DNA of 64,000 nucleotides from Streptomyces sp. KL109B (GTDB lineage: Bacteria > Actinomycetota > Actinomycetes > Streptomycetales > Streptomycetaceae), in assembly GCF_030766935.1 (NCBI RefSeq), contig NZ_JASERL010000006.1, forward strand, positions 310,001 through 374,000, in the 5' to 3' direction. The notes beneath the pieces are model-generated. The model saw only the letters and a list, made by a program, of their open reading frames with translations, was not told the origin of the DNA and searched no databases. Within the stretch, counting starts at the first letter, position 1. Every line of letters begins with the position of its first letter. Both the position numbers and the translations under genes were made by a program. Shown here in pieces: positions 1 to 7,429 of this stretch.

Positions 1-207
1 CCGCTGGATGTCGCCCAACGACACCTCCCCGAGGAACGCCAGCGTGATGTGCCAGTCCTCGATCCGGTTCCAGCGCAGGCCGGGATGGGCGGCGTACGCG
101 GGGCGCAGCGCGTCGGCGAGTTCCTCCTTCGCGTCGTCGGGCGGGGCGAGGGCGACGAACGCGCGCAGCGTGGCGGGCCCGCGCGTCCCGGCCGGAGGCC
201 GGGTCAC
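1..207 (-). CDS. thpR: RNA 2',3'-cyclic phosphodiesterase (2H family), N-terminal part
   Basis: This is the 5' part of a gene that runs off the left edge of the window; 69 codons are visible. The 2H phosphoesterase signature HITLAFLGE is present near residue 50, preceded by an FVALAPP start typical of ThpR/LigT proteins, which hydrolyse 2',3'-cyclic phosphate ends of RNA. A second HxT motif would lie outside the window. The GTG start overlaps the stop codon of the upstream phosphotransferase gene as GTGA, so the two are translationally coupled. Family assignment is good; the biological substrate is not known from sequence. Confidence 0.8.
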   Translation of the reverse strand, partial: MTRPPAGTRGPATLRAFVALAPPDDAKEELADALRPAYAAHPGLRWNRIEDWHITLAFLGEVSLGDIQR

Positions 208-2786
208 GGCAGGATCTCGACGTAGCCGTCGGTCCCGTGCACGCGGATCAGCTGCCCGTCCTGGATCAGCCGGGTGGCCCGGTCGACGCCCACGACGGCC
301 GGCAGACCGTACTCCCTGGCGATGACGGCGCCGTGCGTCATGAGGCCGCCGACCTCCGTGACAAGCCCCGCGATCGCGACGAACAGCGGCGACCAGCTGG
401 GGTCGGTGTGCGCCGTGACGAGGATGTCGCCCGCCTCCAGATCGGCGTCGGCCATGTCGAGGACGACCCGCGCCCGCCCCTCGACGGTCCCCGCCGACAC
501 CGGCAGCCCGACCAGCGCGCCGTCCGGCACGTCCGCGCGCCGGTACGACCCGGAGACACCCTCGCCGTCCGAGGTGAGCACGCGCGGCGGGGTGAGTGCC
601 TCGTACGCGCGGAAGGTGTCCTTGCGCTCCTGGACGAGCCGCAGGACCCCGTCGTCGGCCCGGTTCGCGCGGACGAGGTCGTGGAGCTCGTGGAACGTGA
701 GGTGGAAGATGTCCTCCCGCCCGGACAGCACCCCCTGCCCCACCAGGCGGTCGGCCTCCGCGAGGAGGGCCTTCTTGTAGACGAAGTAGCGGCTGATGAG
801 GGCGTACTTGGGGTACTCCCGGTAGCCGATGAAGGTGCGGAGCCGTTCGATCGTCCGCCGGGTCTCTTCCGCCTTCTCGTCCCCGTCCGGCAGGTCCCGC
901 AGGCGCGACAGGATGTCCTGTTCCTTCTGCAGGGCCCGCTGCCGCCCGTCCTCGAACCGGCGCGCGGCGGCGCCCGGTTCGAAGTTCCGTACGTTGTCGA
1001 GGAGCACGGGCACGAGCGTGGTGGGGCGTTCGCGCCAGCGCGGCCGCGAGATGTCGATCTCGCCGACGCAGCGCATGCCGTACCGGTCCAGATAGCCCTC
1101 GATGGCCTCGCGCGCCTCGGGGCCGCCCGCGCGCTTCGCCAACTCGTCGAGGAAGGTGTCGGCAAAGGTGTCGTCATCGGACCGCTCGGCGGCGCCGCGC
1201 AGGAAATCCACCACCTCCGGATGCGGGCGCACCGCGTCCGCGACGTCGAGCAGCGCGAGACCCATCTCCGACGTGATGTTCCCGGGCGCGGAGAGGCTGA
1301 GGGTGTCGGCGGCGTTCTTCTCGCCCAGCCACTCGTGCAGTTGGTCGTTGAGCCACCATGTGGCCTGCATGCCGGCCATGATCGCCTGCATGCTGAGCGG
1401 GTCGCCGAGGGCCCGCTTGTGGTCCTCGAATGCCGTGTCGAGGAGATAGTCGAAGAGCGCGGGGCCGGACTTCGAGCGGACGGCGTCCTCGAGGGCGCGG
1501 ACGGACTCCCGGCTGCGCTCGATGAGCCCGGTGACGAGGTCGGGGTCGGTCTCGATCGGGGGAGGCGGGGCGGCGGCGGTCTCCGTGGCCGGTACCGGTT
1601 CCGGGTCCGGGAGCGTAGGAACGAAGTCGCCGCGGTCGACGACGGTTTCGAGGGCGTCCCTGAACAGCGGGTCGCCCCGCCCCACGAGATCCAGGAGCGC
1701 GGCGCGGCTCGCCGGGCGGGCGAGCCGCGGGGTGGCGTCGACGAACAGCCGCCCGCCCGCCTCGTGCATCGGCGCCATGGCCGTCAACTGCCAGACCGAG
1801 ATGCCGAGGGGCTTCATGGCGTCGGTCATCATCTGCTGGTGGCCGACGGAGAGGTAGACGTGATTCTCCTGGTCCGTGCGCTCGGGCACGGGGAACAGCG
1901 TCGTGATCGGGCGGCTCTGCACGAACTGGAACTCGTCGTCGGCCAGGCACCATTCGATGTCCTGCGGCCGCCCGAAGTGCGCTTCGATGCGTCGGCCGAG
2001 CCGCACCAGACGCAGCACCTGAGCATCCGTCAGCGCCGGCCGCTCGTGGTGTTCGGCGGCGAGGGTCCGGCCGACGACCTCGCCCTCGCGCACCCGGAAC
2101 ACGTCGGGGTTCACACGGCCGGAGACCAGCGCCTCGCCCAGGCCGAAACCCGCGTCGACGGTCGCCGTTCTACGGTCCCCGCTGACCGGGTCGGCCGTGA
2201 ACAGGACGCCCGCCGAGTCCGGGCGGACCATGCGCTGGACGACCACGGCCATGTCGACCGTACGGTGATCGAGGCCCGCGCGCTGCCGGTAGGCCACGGC
2301 CCGCTCGGAGAACAGCGAGGCCCAGCACCGGCTGATGTGCAGGAGGACGTCCTCCGGGCCGATGACGTTCAGGTACGTGTCCTGCTGCCCGGCGAAGGAG
2401 GCCGTCGGCAGGTCCTCCGCCGTCGCGCTGGAGCGGACGGCGCAGGCGGTGCGCTCGCCGAGCTGCGCGGCGAGCGCACCGGTGATCGCCGCCGCGAGCT
2501 CGTCCGAGACGGCGAACTCCTCGATGCCGTGGCGGATCTCCGCGCTGAGCGCACGGACCGCCTCCCGGTCGTCGGCACCCGTACCCGCGAGCCGGTCGAG
2601 CCGCTCGGCGTGGCCGGGCACTCGCGCCATGACCCGCCGGAAGGCCTCCGTCGTCACGCAGAAACCGGTCGGTACCCGGATGCCCTCGATCCGCGAAAGG
2701 CCGCCCAGGTGCGCGCCCTTGCCGCCGACGTCGGCGAGCCGCGTCTCGTCGACTTCGTGAAGACCCACCACGTACTGCTCACTCAC
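204..2786 (-). CDS. rph: Rifampicin phosphotransferase (PEP-synthase-like)
   Basis: The predicted 860-residue protein matches the usual length of Rph, which inactivates rifamycins by phosphorylation using ATP. It begins with an ATP-grasp/PPDK-type nucleotide-binding domain (GGKGAHLGGL near residue 20; SSATAEDLPTASFAGQQDT). A central antibiotic-binding-type region follows, and it ends with the swivelling phosphohistidine domain, where THGAVIAREYG carries the expected catalytic His near residue 817. The THG motif fits Rph better than the TSHAA of true PEP synthases. The start is GTG with GGGGAGG about 7 bases upstream. It lies 38 bases after a LysR gene and overlaps thpR. I found no rifamycin-associated element upstream. 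Substrate is inferred. Confidence 0.75.
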   Translation of the reverse strand: MSEQYVVGLHEVDETRLADVGGKGAHLGGLSRIEGIRVPTGFCVTTEAFRRVMARVPGHAERLDRLAGTGADDREAVRALSAEIRHGIEEFAVSDELAAAITGALAAQLGERTACAVRSSATAEDLPTASFAGQQDTYLNVIGPEDVLLHISRCWASLFSERAVAYRQRAGLDHRTVDMAVVVQRMVRPDSAGVLFTADPVSGDRRTATVDAGFGLGEALVSGRVNPDVFRVREGEVVGRTLAAEHHERPALTDAQVLRLVRLGRRIEAHFGRPQDIEWCLADDEFQFVQSRPITTLFPVPERTDQENHVYLSVGHQQMMTDAMKPLGISVWQLTAMAPMHEAGGRLFVDATPRLARPASRAALLDLVGRGDPLFRDALETVVDRGDFVPTLPDPEPVPATETAAAPPPPIETDPDLVTGLIERSRESVRALEDAVRSKSGPALFDYLLDTAFEDHKRALGDPLSMQAIMAGMQATWWLNDQLHEWLGEKNAADTLSLSAPGNITSEMGLALLDVADAVRPHPEVVDFLRGAAERSDDDTFADTFLDELAKRAGGPEAREAIEGYLDRYGMRCVGEIDISRPRWRERPTTLVPVLLDNVRNFEPGAAARRFEDGRQRALQKEQDILSRLRDLPDGDEKAEETRRTIERLRTFIGYREYPKYALISRYFVYKKALLAEADRLVGQGVLSGREDIFHLTFHELHDLVRANRADDGVLRLVQERKDTFRAYEALTPPRVLTSDGEGVSGSYRRADVPDGALVGLPVSAGTVEGRARVVLDMADADLEAGDILVTAHTDPSWSPLFVAIAGLVTEVGGLMTHGAVIAREYGLPAVVGVDRATRLIQDGQLIRVHGTDGYVEILP

Positions 2787-2824
2787 TGCGCTGCCTCCCC
2801 GGGCGGCCGTCTGCGGACTATGGA

Positions 2825-3718
2825 TTATGACTCCGTCGCCGCCCGCCGCAGGTGTTCGGCGAGCGCCTCGGCCGCCTCCGGCGTGGCGCCGTCCTTGACG
2901 CCCCAGGCCAGAAGGTGGCGACGGCGGGCCCACGCGTCCTGCAGTTCGCACACGTCGAGCGGCCGGCGCGGGTCGATGGCGCGGCGCGGCACCACGGCGA
3001 GCCCGGCGCCCGCGGCGGCGAGGGAGACGAGGACGTTCAGGTCGGCGACGGTGGTGCGGTGGCGGACCACCGGGGCGTGCGGCCCGAGCCGCTTCTCCAT
3101 CCAGCGGCGCAGCGAGGAGTCGGCGTCGAGCCCGACGAGCGGGTGTTCCGCGACCTCGCTGTACGTCATCGTGGTCCGCCCCGCGAGGACGCCCCCGGAC
3201 TGACCGATCACGACGAGGGAGTCGTCGCCGAGCGGCTCCATGCGCAGCCCGCTGTCGCCCGCCTCGTCGTCGATGACGACCCCCAGGTCCGCCTCGCCGT
3301 CGGCGAGCCTGCGCACCGTGCGCGGCGTGCGGCTCTCGCACACCGTGACGTCGGTGTCCGGATGGGCGCGCAGGAACGAGACGAGGGCCTGCGGCACGAG
3401 CCGGTGCATCGCGGATCCGCCGCCCAGCAGGGTCAGTCGGGCGTTCGGGGAGCGGGTGTAGCTGGCGACGGCGCTTTCGAGGCGAGCCGTCCGGTCGAGT
3501 ACGTCGCGTGCGTGGCGGGCCAGCGTCGTCCCCGCCGGAGTGGGCCGCACGCCCCGGCGGCCGCGGGTCAACAGGGCCACACCGGCGTGGTGTTCGAGCG
3601 ACCGGACCCGCGCGCTGGCCGAGGGAAGGCTCAGATGCATGTGCCGGGCGCCCGCCGTGATGGATCCCTCCGTGACGATGTGGAGGAAGAGCCGCAGGTC
3701 GTCCAGGTCGTAGCGCAC
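2825..3718 (-). CDS. LysR-family transcriptional regulator
   Basis: The 297-residue protein has the standard LysR plan: an N-terminal winged helix-turn-helix (residues about 4-63, with GSITAGARHMHLSLPSASAR as recognition region) and a periplasmic-binding-like effector domain (about 90-290). It uses a GTG start. It is divergent from the TauE-like exporter and is followed after 38 bases by rph, so it may belong to the rph transcript while controlling the exporter. A 29-base dyad ends in the divergent promoter only 4 bases from this start, consistent with autoregulation. LysR genes divergent from TauE/SafE exporters are a common arrangement; the inducer cannot be told. Confidence 0.88.
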   Translation of the reverse strand: MRYDLDDLRLFLHIVTEGSITAGARHMHLSLPSASARVRSLEHHAGVALLTRGRRGVRPTPAGTTLARHARDVLDRTARLESAVASYTRSPNARLTLLGGGSAMHRLVPQALVSFLRAHPDTDVTVCESRTPRTVRRLADGEADLGVVIDDEAGDSGLRMEPLGDDSLVVIGQSGGVLAGRTTMTYSEVAEHPLVGLDADSSLRRWMEKRLGPHAPVVRHRTTVADLNVLVSLAAAGAGLAVVPRRAIDPRRPLDVCELQDAWARRRHLLAWGVKDGATPEAAEALAEHLRRAATES

Positions 3719-3721
3719 CGG

Positions 3722-3750
3722 CTCAGCCTACGGCACAGCCTTAGGCTGAG
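3722..3750. promoter_or_regulatory. Dyad operator candidate between lysR and tauE-like gene
   Basis: CTCAGCCTA and TAGGCTGAG are perfect 9-base arms separated by 11 bases. The dyad lies in the short divergent promoter of the LysR gene and the exporter gene, so it is a good candidate for the LysR binding site. Confidence 0.55.
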
Positions 3751-3804
3751 GACGTCGATTCCGCATTGTGGAGCCGTTCGGCCGCGCGCGATGCTCGGCC
3801 GGTG

Positions 3805-4566
3805 ATGATCGATTCCCTTCTTGCCCTGCTGGCCGGTGTCGCGGCCGGCGCCCTGAACGCCATCGGGGGCGGCGGCACCTTCGTCGCGCTGCCCGCGCTC
3901 GTGGCCCTCGGCCTGCCGCCGGTGGCGGCGAACGCCGTGTCCCGGGTCGCGCTCGTGCCGGGCGCGGTCGCCAGCGCGTGGGTGTACCGACGCGAACTCG
4001 CCCCCGTGGGGCCCGCGTCCACGAAGGCGCTCACGGCGGTCAGCGTGCTGGGCGGCGCGGTCGGCGCGGGCCTGCTGCTGGTGCTGCCCGCGTCGTCCTT
4101 CGACGCCGCCGCGCCGTGGCTGCTCGCTTTCGCCACGCTGGTCCTCGCCTTCGGCCGGCACCTCTCCCGTGCGCTGACGCGGGCGCTGGGCCGCCCGGTC
4201 GGGATGGGCGCGCGGGCCGTTCTGGCCGGGCAGTTCTTCCTCGCCGTGTACGGCGGATACTTCGGCGGAGCCGTAGGCATCCTGATGCTGGCCCTGTGGG
4301 GCATCGGCCTCGGCCTCGACGCGGCCGTCGGCAACCCGATGCGCGTCACCCAGCTCGCGGCCATCTACCTCAGCGCCTCCGCCCTCTTCCTCTTCGCCTC
4401 CGACGCGCTGAGCGCCCCGCTCCTCCTGACCGCCATGCTGGTCGGCGCCGTCGCCGGAGGCATCGCAGGCGCCCACCTGGCCCGCCGCCTCCCGGCCCGG
4501 CTGCTGCGGGGCGTCCTGTTGGCGACGGCGGTGACCACGACCGTCCTGTACTTCGTACGCGGCTGA
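3805..4566 (+). CDS. TauE/SafE family membrane exporter
   Basis: The 253-residue protein is almost wholly hydrophobic, with about 7-8 membrane segments. It has the glycine-rich N-terminal motif GALNAIGGGGTF and a second internal copy GGYFGGAVGIL, the pseudo-twofold pattern of the TauE/SafE (DUF81) family of sulfite or organosulfonate exporters. The start is set at ATG 3805; a GTG directly before it is also possible, and neither has a strong ribosome site. It is divergent from a LysR regulator that probably controls it. The transported anion is not evident. Confidence 0.82.
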   Translation: MIDSLLALLAGVAAGALNAIGGGGTFVALPALVALGLPPVAANAVSRVALVPGAVASAWVYRRELAPVGPASTKALTAVSVLGGAVGAGLLLVLPASSFDAAAPWLLAFATLVLAFGRHLSRALTRALGRPVGMGARAVLAGQFFLAVYGGYFGGAVGILMLALWGIGLGLDAAVGNPMRVTQLAAIYLSASALFLFASDALSAPLLLTAMLVGAVAGGIAGAHLARRLPARLLRGVLLATAVTTTVLYFVRG

Positions 4567-4603
4567 TCCCCGGCCGGGCCGCCGGGCCGCGGGTCGCCAG
4601 GGC

Positions 4604-5050
4604 TCAGGCCACGGCCGCGGCGAGCGCGGCGAACGAGGCGACGAGGACGGCGACGCGAACGTAGTGGAGACGGTCCCAGCGGCCCAGCTGCTGCTTCCAG
4701 TCGGCGGGCCGGTTCTCGGGGGTCCACGTCTTGACCCGGTTGTTGATCGGGACGAGCAGCAGCACCGACATGAGCACGGTGACGATCAGCAGCGCGGCGG
4801 AGGCGACGAGGAGACCGGTGCCCTCGTCCTGCCAGCCGGCGGCTGCCCGGACCACGATGAGGACGAGCGCGGTGATGTACCAGAACGGCATCACGGCGCC
4901 GCCCACTCGGGCGCCGTGGGTGCGGGCGAGCAGAGTGTTGTCGCCGGGCAGGCTGTTGGCCATCGGGTTCATGAAGAAGGGGACGGAGAACTCCACCCCC
5001 ACCATCACGCCGAGGACCACGGTGGTGACGACCTCAAGTGCGTTGATCAT
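4604..5050 (-). CDS. DUF1772 (anthrone oxygenase-like) membrane protein
   Basis: The 148-residue protein has four predicted membrane segments, an N-terminal EVVTTVVLGVMVGVEFSV segment and a conserved NPM/NNRV-W-P pattern typical of DUF1772. Members are related to anthrone oxygenases, but most single-gene cases are uncharacterised. It is divergent from a TetR gene with two matching palindromes between them, so it is very likely the target of that repressor. The 3' end is 37 bases from the convergent TauE-like gene. Confidence 0.75.
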   Translation of the reverse strand: MINALEVVTTVVLGVMVGVEFSVPFFMNPMANSLPGDNTLLARTHGARVGGAVMPFWYITALVLIVVRAAAGWQDEGTGLLVASAALLIVTVLMSVLLLVPINNRVKTWTPENRPADWKQQLGRWDRLHYVRVAVLVASFAALAAAVA

Positions 5051-5070
5051 GGTGACCCCTCCTGGGTTTT

Positions 5071-5085
5071 TCTAGCATCGCTAGA
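5071..5085. promoter_or_regulatory. TetR operator candidate 1
   Basis: TCTAGCATCGCTAGA is a perfect 6-base-arm inverted repeat. It shares the CTAGC-N3-GCTAG core with a second copy centred 51 bases away, in the divergent region between the DUF1772 gene and tetR. Confidence 0.72.
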
Positions 5086-5122
5086 TGATGTGGCAACGCT
5101 AACGCTAACTGTGCTCGCTTGT

Positions 5123-5135
5123 CTAGCAGTGCTAG
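5123..5135. promoter_or_regulatory. TetR operator candidate 2
   Basis: CTAGCAGTGCTAG is the second CTAGC-N3-GCTAG palindrome. It ends 9 bases before the tetR start codon, so repressor bound here would block tetR transcription. Confidence 0.72.
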
Positions 5136-5144
5136 CATCGACTT

Positions 5145-5726
5145 ATGTCGGTACAGGAACGCAAGCAGCGTGAAAGGGCGAGCCGAGAGCGCCTCATCGT
5201 GGCCACGGCCCGCGAACTCGCCGAGCGGCAGGGCTGGGACGCGGTCACCACGCGTCGCCTCGCCGAGCGCATCGAGTACAGCCAGCCCGTCCTCTACAGC
5301 CACTTCCGCGGCAAGCGCGAGATCATCGGCGCGGTCGCCCTCGACGGCGCCGCCGAACTGGCGGTCGCGCTGCGGTCCGCGGTCTCCGCCGCCGACGGCG
5401 GCCCGCGCGCCCGGGTCACCTCTCTCGCCCGCGCCTACCTGGACTTCGCCGAACACAACCCGGCGGTCTACGACGCCATGTTCGAGCTCGACGGGGGCCT
5501 GGCGTTCGCCCAGGAGGACACCCCGGAACCGCTGAAGGACGGCTTCGCCGCGCTGATGGAGACCCTCGGCGAGGTCGCGGGGGACGGCGTGCACCCGGGA
5601 GTGTTCACCGAGGTGTTCTGGGCGTCCCTGCACGGCCTCGCGACCCTGACCCGGGCGGGACGGCTGCCGGCGGAGTACGCCGAGCGCCGCCTGGAACTGC
5701 TGGTGGACCGGCTCGCGGTGGTCTGA
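5145..5726 (+). CDS. TetR/AcrR family regulator
   Basis: The 193-residue protein has a classic TetR N-terminal DNA-binding domain: RERLIVATARELAERQGWD followed by the helix-turn-helix VTTRRLAERIEYSQPVLYSHFRGKREI (residues about 12-58). The C-terminal helical ligand domain includes a WAS-LHGLATL segment near residue 165, seen in the TetR_C_13/WHG subgroup. The ATG lies very close to an operator palindrome, which suggests a very short leader. It is divergent from the DUF1772 gene, its likely target. The ligand is unknown. Confidence 0.88.
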   Translation: MSVQERKQRERASRERLIVATARELAERQGWDAVTTRRLAERIEYSQPVLYSHFRGKREIIGAVALDGAAELAVALRSAVSAADGGPRARVTSLARAYLDFAEHNPAVYDAMFELDGGLAFAQEDTPEPLKDGFAALMETLGEVAGDGVHPGVFTEVFWASLHGLATLTRAGRLPAEYAERRLELLVDRLAVV

Positions 5727-5819
5727 CCTCGCGAGGCGCGGGCCCCGTGACGCGCCGGTGCCCGGCCCCGCGCGATGTGCGGGACCGGGCGACCGGGAGG
5801 GGAGACGTGCGCGGAGGAG

Positions 5820-6551
5820 CTACAGGCCGACGCCGACTCCCAGGCCGAGACCGAGGCCGAGGTTCAGGCCGAGCGCGGCGAGCAGTCCGTGGTGGACGTG
5901 GCCGTGCTTCGCGACGGCGACGTCCGCGCCGAGGCGGGCGTCCACGTCGACGCCCGTGCCCACGTCGGCGAAGACGGTGGTGCCCAGGCCGGCGTCGACG
6001 TCGGCGAGGACGCCCGCGTTCAGGCGGATGCCGTCGCCGAGGTGCACCCGCGCCGTGGACGAACCGTCCCTGACGGTGGCGTGGACGGTGGGCCGGGCCA
6101 CCGAGCCGATCACGACGTGCGCGCGGGCGCCGACGTCCGCGGTGACGGCGCCGGACCGCAGGTTGACGGACACGTTGGTGATGTTGACGCGCTTGTTGCC
6201 CTTGGAGAGCTGGATGCCGCCGACGAGCCTGACCTGTCCGCCGGTGACCCGCTTGTCGACGTACGTGATCTTGCTGCCCTTGTCGACCCTCAGGCTGACC
6301 CGGCCGTCGACGTCGGCCGCGCCGTTGATTCCGGCGGCGGCGATGCCGTGGGCGTGCAGACCGAGGCCGGCGCCCAGGTCGAGGGAGAGCCCGGCGCCGA
6401 CGAGCGGGGCGTCGTCGGGGCTCGGGGCCGCGGTGGTCGCCGAGGGCTGCTCGGGGGCGGCGGCGAGCGCGGTGGGAGCGGCGACGCCGGAGACGAGGAG
6501 TGCGGCCACGGCGACGGTGGCGGAGCGGCGGTAGGCGGTCATGCGTGTCAC
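5820..6551 (-). CDS. Secreted Gly/Val-rich protein of unknown function
   Basis: I do not recognise a named family. The 243-residue product has a Sec-type signal peptide (basic start, AVAALLVSGVAAPTALAAA, likely cleavage near residue 31). The mature part is built from alternating polar and hydrophobic residues (VDGRVSLRV, VNITNVSVNLRS, ARAHVVIGSV) suggesting a repetitive beta structure. It ends in a glycine/leucine run of the form LGLGLGLGVGVGL. No cell-wall sorting motif is seen. The GTG at 6551 is only 4 bases from GGAGG; ATG 6542 is the alternative start. A perfect palindrome lies 20 bases upstream. Confidence 0.68.
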   Translation of the reverse strand: MTRMTAYRRSATVAVAALLVSGVAAPTALAAAPEQPSATTAAPSPDDAPLVGAGLSLDLGAGLGLHAHGIAAAGINGAADVDGRVSLRVDKGSKITYVDKRVTGGQVRLVGGIQLSKGNKRVNITNVSVNLRSGAVTADVGARAHVVIGSVARPTVHATVRDGSSTARVHLGDGIRLNAGVLADVDAGLGTTVFADVGTGVDVDARLGADVAVAKHGHVHHGLLAALGLNLGLGLGLGVGVGL

Positions 6552-6570
6552 GAACCCTCCAGAAGAGAAA

Positions 6571-6585
6571 GTGTGAAGTTCACAC
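6571..6585. promoter_or_regulatory. 15-base palindrome upstream of the secreted protein gene
   Basis: GTGTGAAGTTCACAC is a perfect palindrome with 7-base arms. It lies 20 bases before the GTG start, so it sits in the promoter or 5' leader and is a repressor-site candidate. Confidence 0.4.
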
Positions 6586-6702
6586 GGGGACCTCTTCCGT
6601 GCGACGGGCCGCTCGCACCGGCCCGGACGCCGGTACCACCCGTACGGCCGTGTGTCGGAGTTGACACCCCGTCGCGTTTCGGACCCTGTGGGGGTCGCCT
6701 GG

Positions 6703-7146
6703 TCAGGGTGCGTACGGGCCGTCGGTCAGTGCGGAACGTGGCGCGGGGGCCGAGGTGATGGTGCGGTAGGCGGCGCGGGCGTGGGTGACGCGGGCCGTCA
6801 GGGTGCCGACGAGGGTGGCGGTCAGGAGGCAGCTGAGCCAGATCGTGTCGCGGTGGCTGATCCAGTCGAGGGTGCCCGCGGGCGGTATCGCGAAGCCGTT
6901 GAGGAAGAGCCAGCACAAGGCGGCCGTGCCGGGGGCCGCGGTGAAGCGGGCGCAGAAGCCGAGCGCCGTGGCGAGCAGGGCGAGGGCGGTGAGCGCGAGC
7001 CAGGGGCGGCCGGGGCCGAGGAGTGCGTTGACGAGTGCCACCAGCAGCAGCGCGGTGCCGCCCGCCGCCGCCCATACCAGCGGTGTGGCCACGGGCCGGG
7101 GGACGGGACGCGGTCCGGCGCTGCGGAGGGCCACCCACTTGATCAC
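6703..7146 (-). CDS. Four-segment integral membrane protein, function unknown
   Basis: The 147-residue protein contains about four hydrophobic segments (from LVWAAAGGTALLLVALVNAL to TIWLSCLLTATLVGTLTARV) joined by short loops, with the sequence CARFTAAPGTAALCWLFLNG in the middle. There is no recognisable catalytic motif. I chose GTG 7146 because GGAAG lies 7 bases upstream; a longer reading to 7251 would add a low-complexity leader. It is transcribed away from gdhA. Confidence 0.6.
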   Translation of the reverse strand: MIKWVALRSAGPRPVPRPVATPLVWAAAGGTALLLVALVNALLGPGRPWLALTALALLATALGFCARFTAAPGTAALCWLFLNGFAIPPAGTLDWISHRDTIWLSCLLTATLVGTLTARVTHARAAYRTITSAPAPRSALTDGPYAP

Positions 7147-7270
7147 GCGCACGCTTCCTTCCGGGACCGGGTCCTTCTGGGTTCGGACACCAGGGCCGCA
7201 TTCTCCCACCGCCCCTCGACGCCCCGAGCCCGCACCCCACCCGCCGGGCACCGCAACGGCCCCGGCCCGT

Positions 7271-7320
7271 CAACCGGCCGAAGTGTGAGACCCCTCAACC
7301 GGCCGAAATGCGAGACCCCC
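7271..7320. repeat. 25-base tandem duplication upstream of gdhA
   Basis: Two adjacent 25-base units starting CAACCGGCCGAA (7271-7295 and 7296-7320) differ at 3 positions. They end 11 bases before the GTAAC-type dyad in the gdhA promoter. Confidence 0.75.
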
Positions 7321-7330
7321 CTGGCCAAGC

Positions 7331-7350
7331 GGTTTACATGCGCGTAACAC
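7331..7350. promoter_or_regulatory. GlnR-like site in the gdhA promoter
   Basis: GTTTAC, six bases, then GTAAC (7332-7348) resembles half-sites of the GlnR nitrogen regulator. gdhA is a known GlnR target in Streptomyces coelicolor. A near-identical core (TGCGCGTAACAC) lies upstream of pucR at 10127-10142. Confidence 0.5.
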
Positions 7351-7429
7351 TTGCCTAGCCCCCGCGCACGGCAATGGCGCCGCGCGCCCACTGAACGACC
7401 GGACCCGAGCGAGCCGCACCCGCAGGGAC

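Noticed and set aside
2787..2824. Rifamycin-associated element upstream of rph
   Set aside because: No matching inverted repeat is present in the 38-base gap after the LysR gene.
237..3203. 988-codon plus-strand open frame opposite rph
   Set aside because: It lacks any motif and is the mirror of a motif-complete rph gene; it is a GC-composition artefact.
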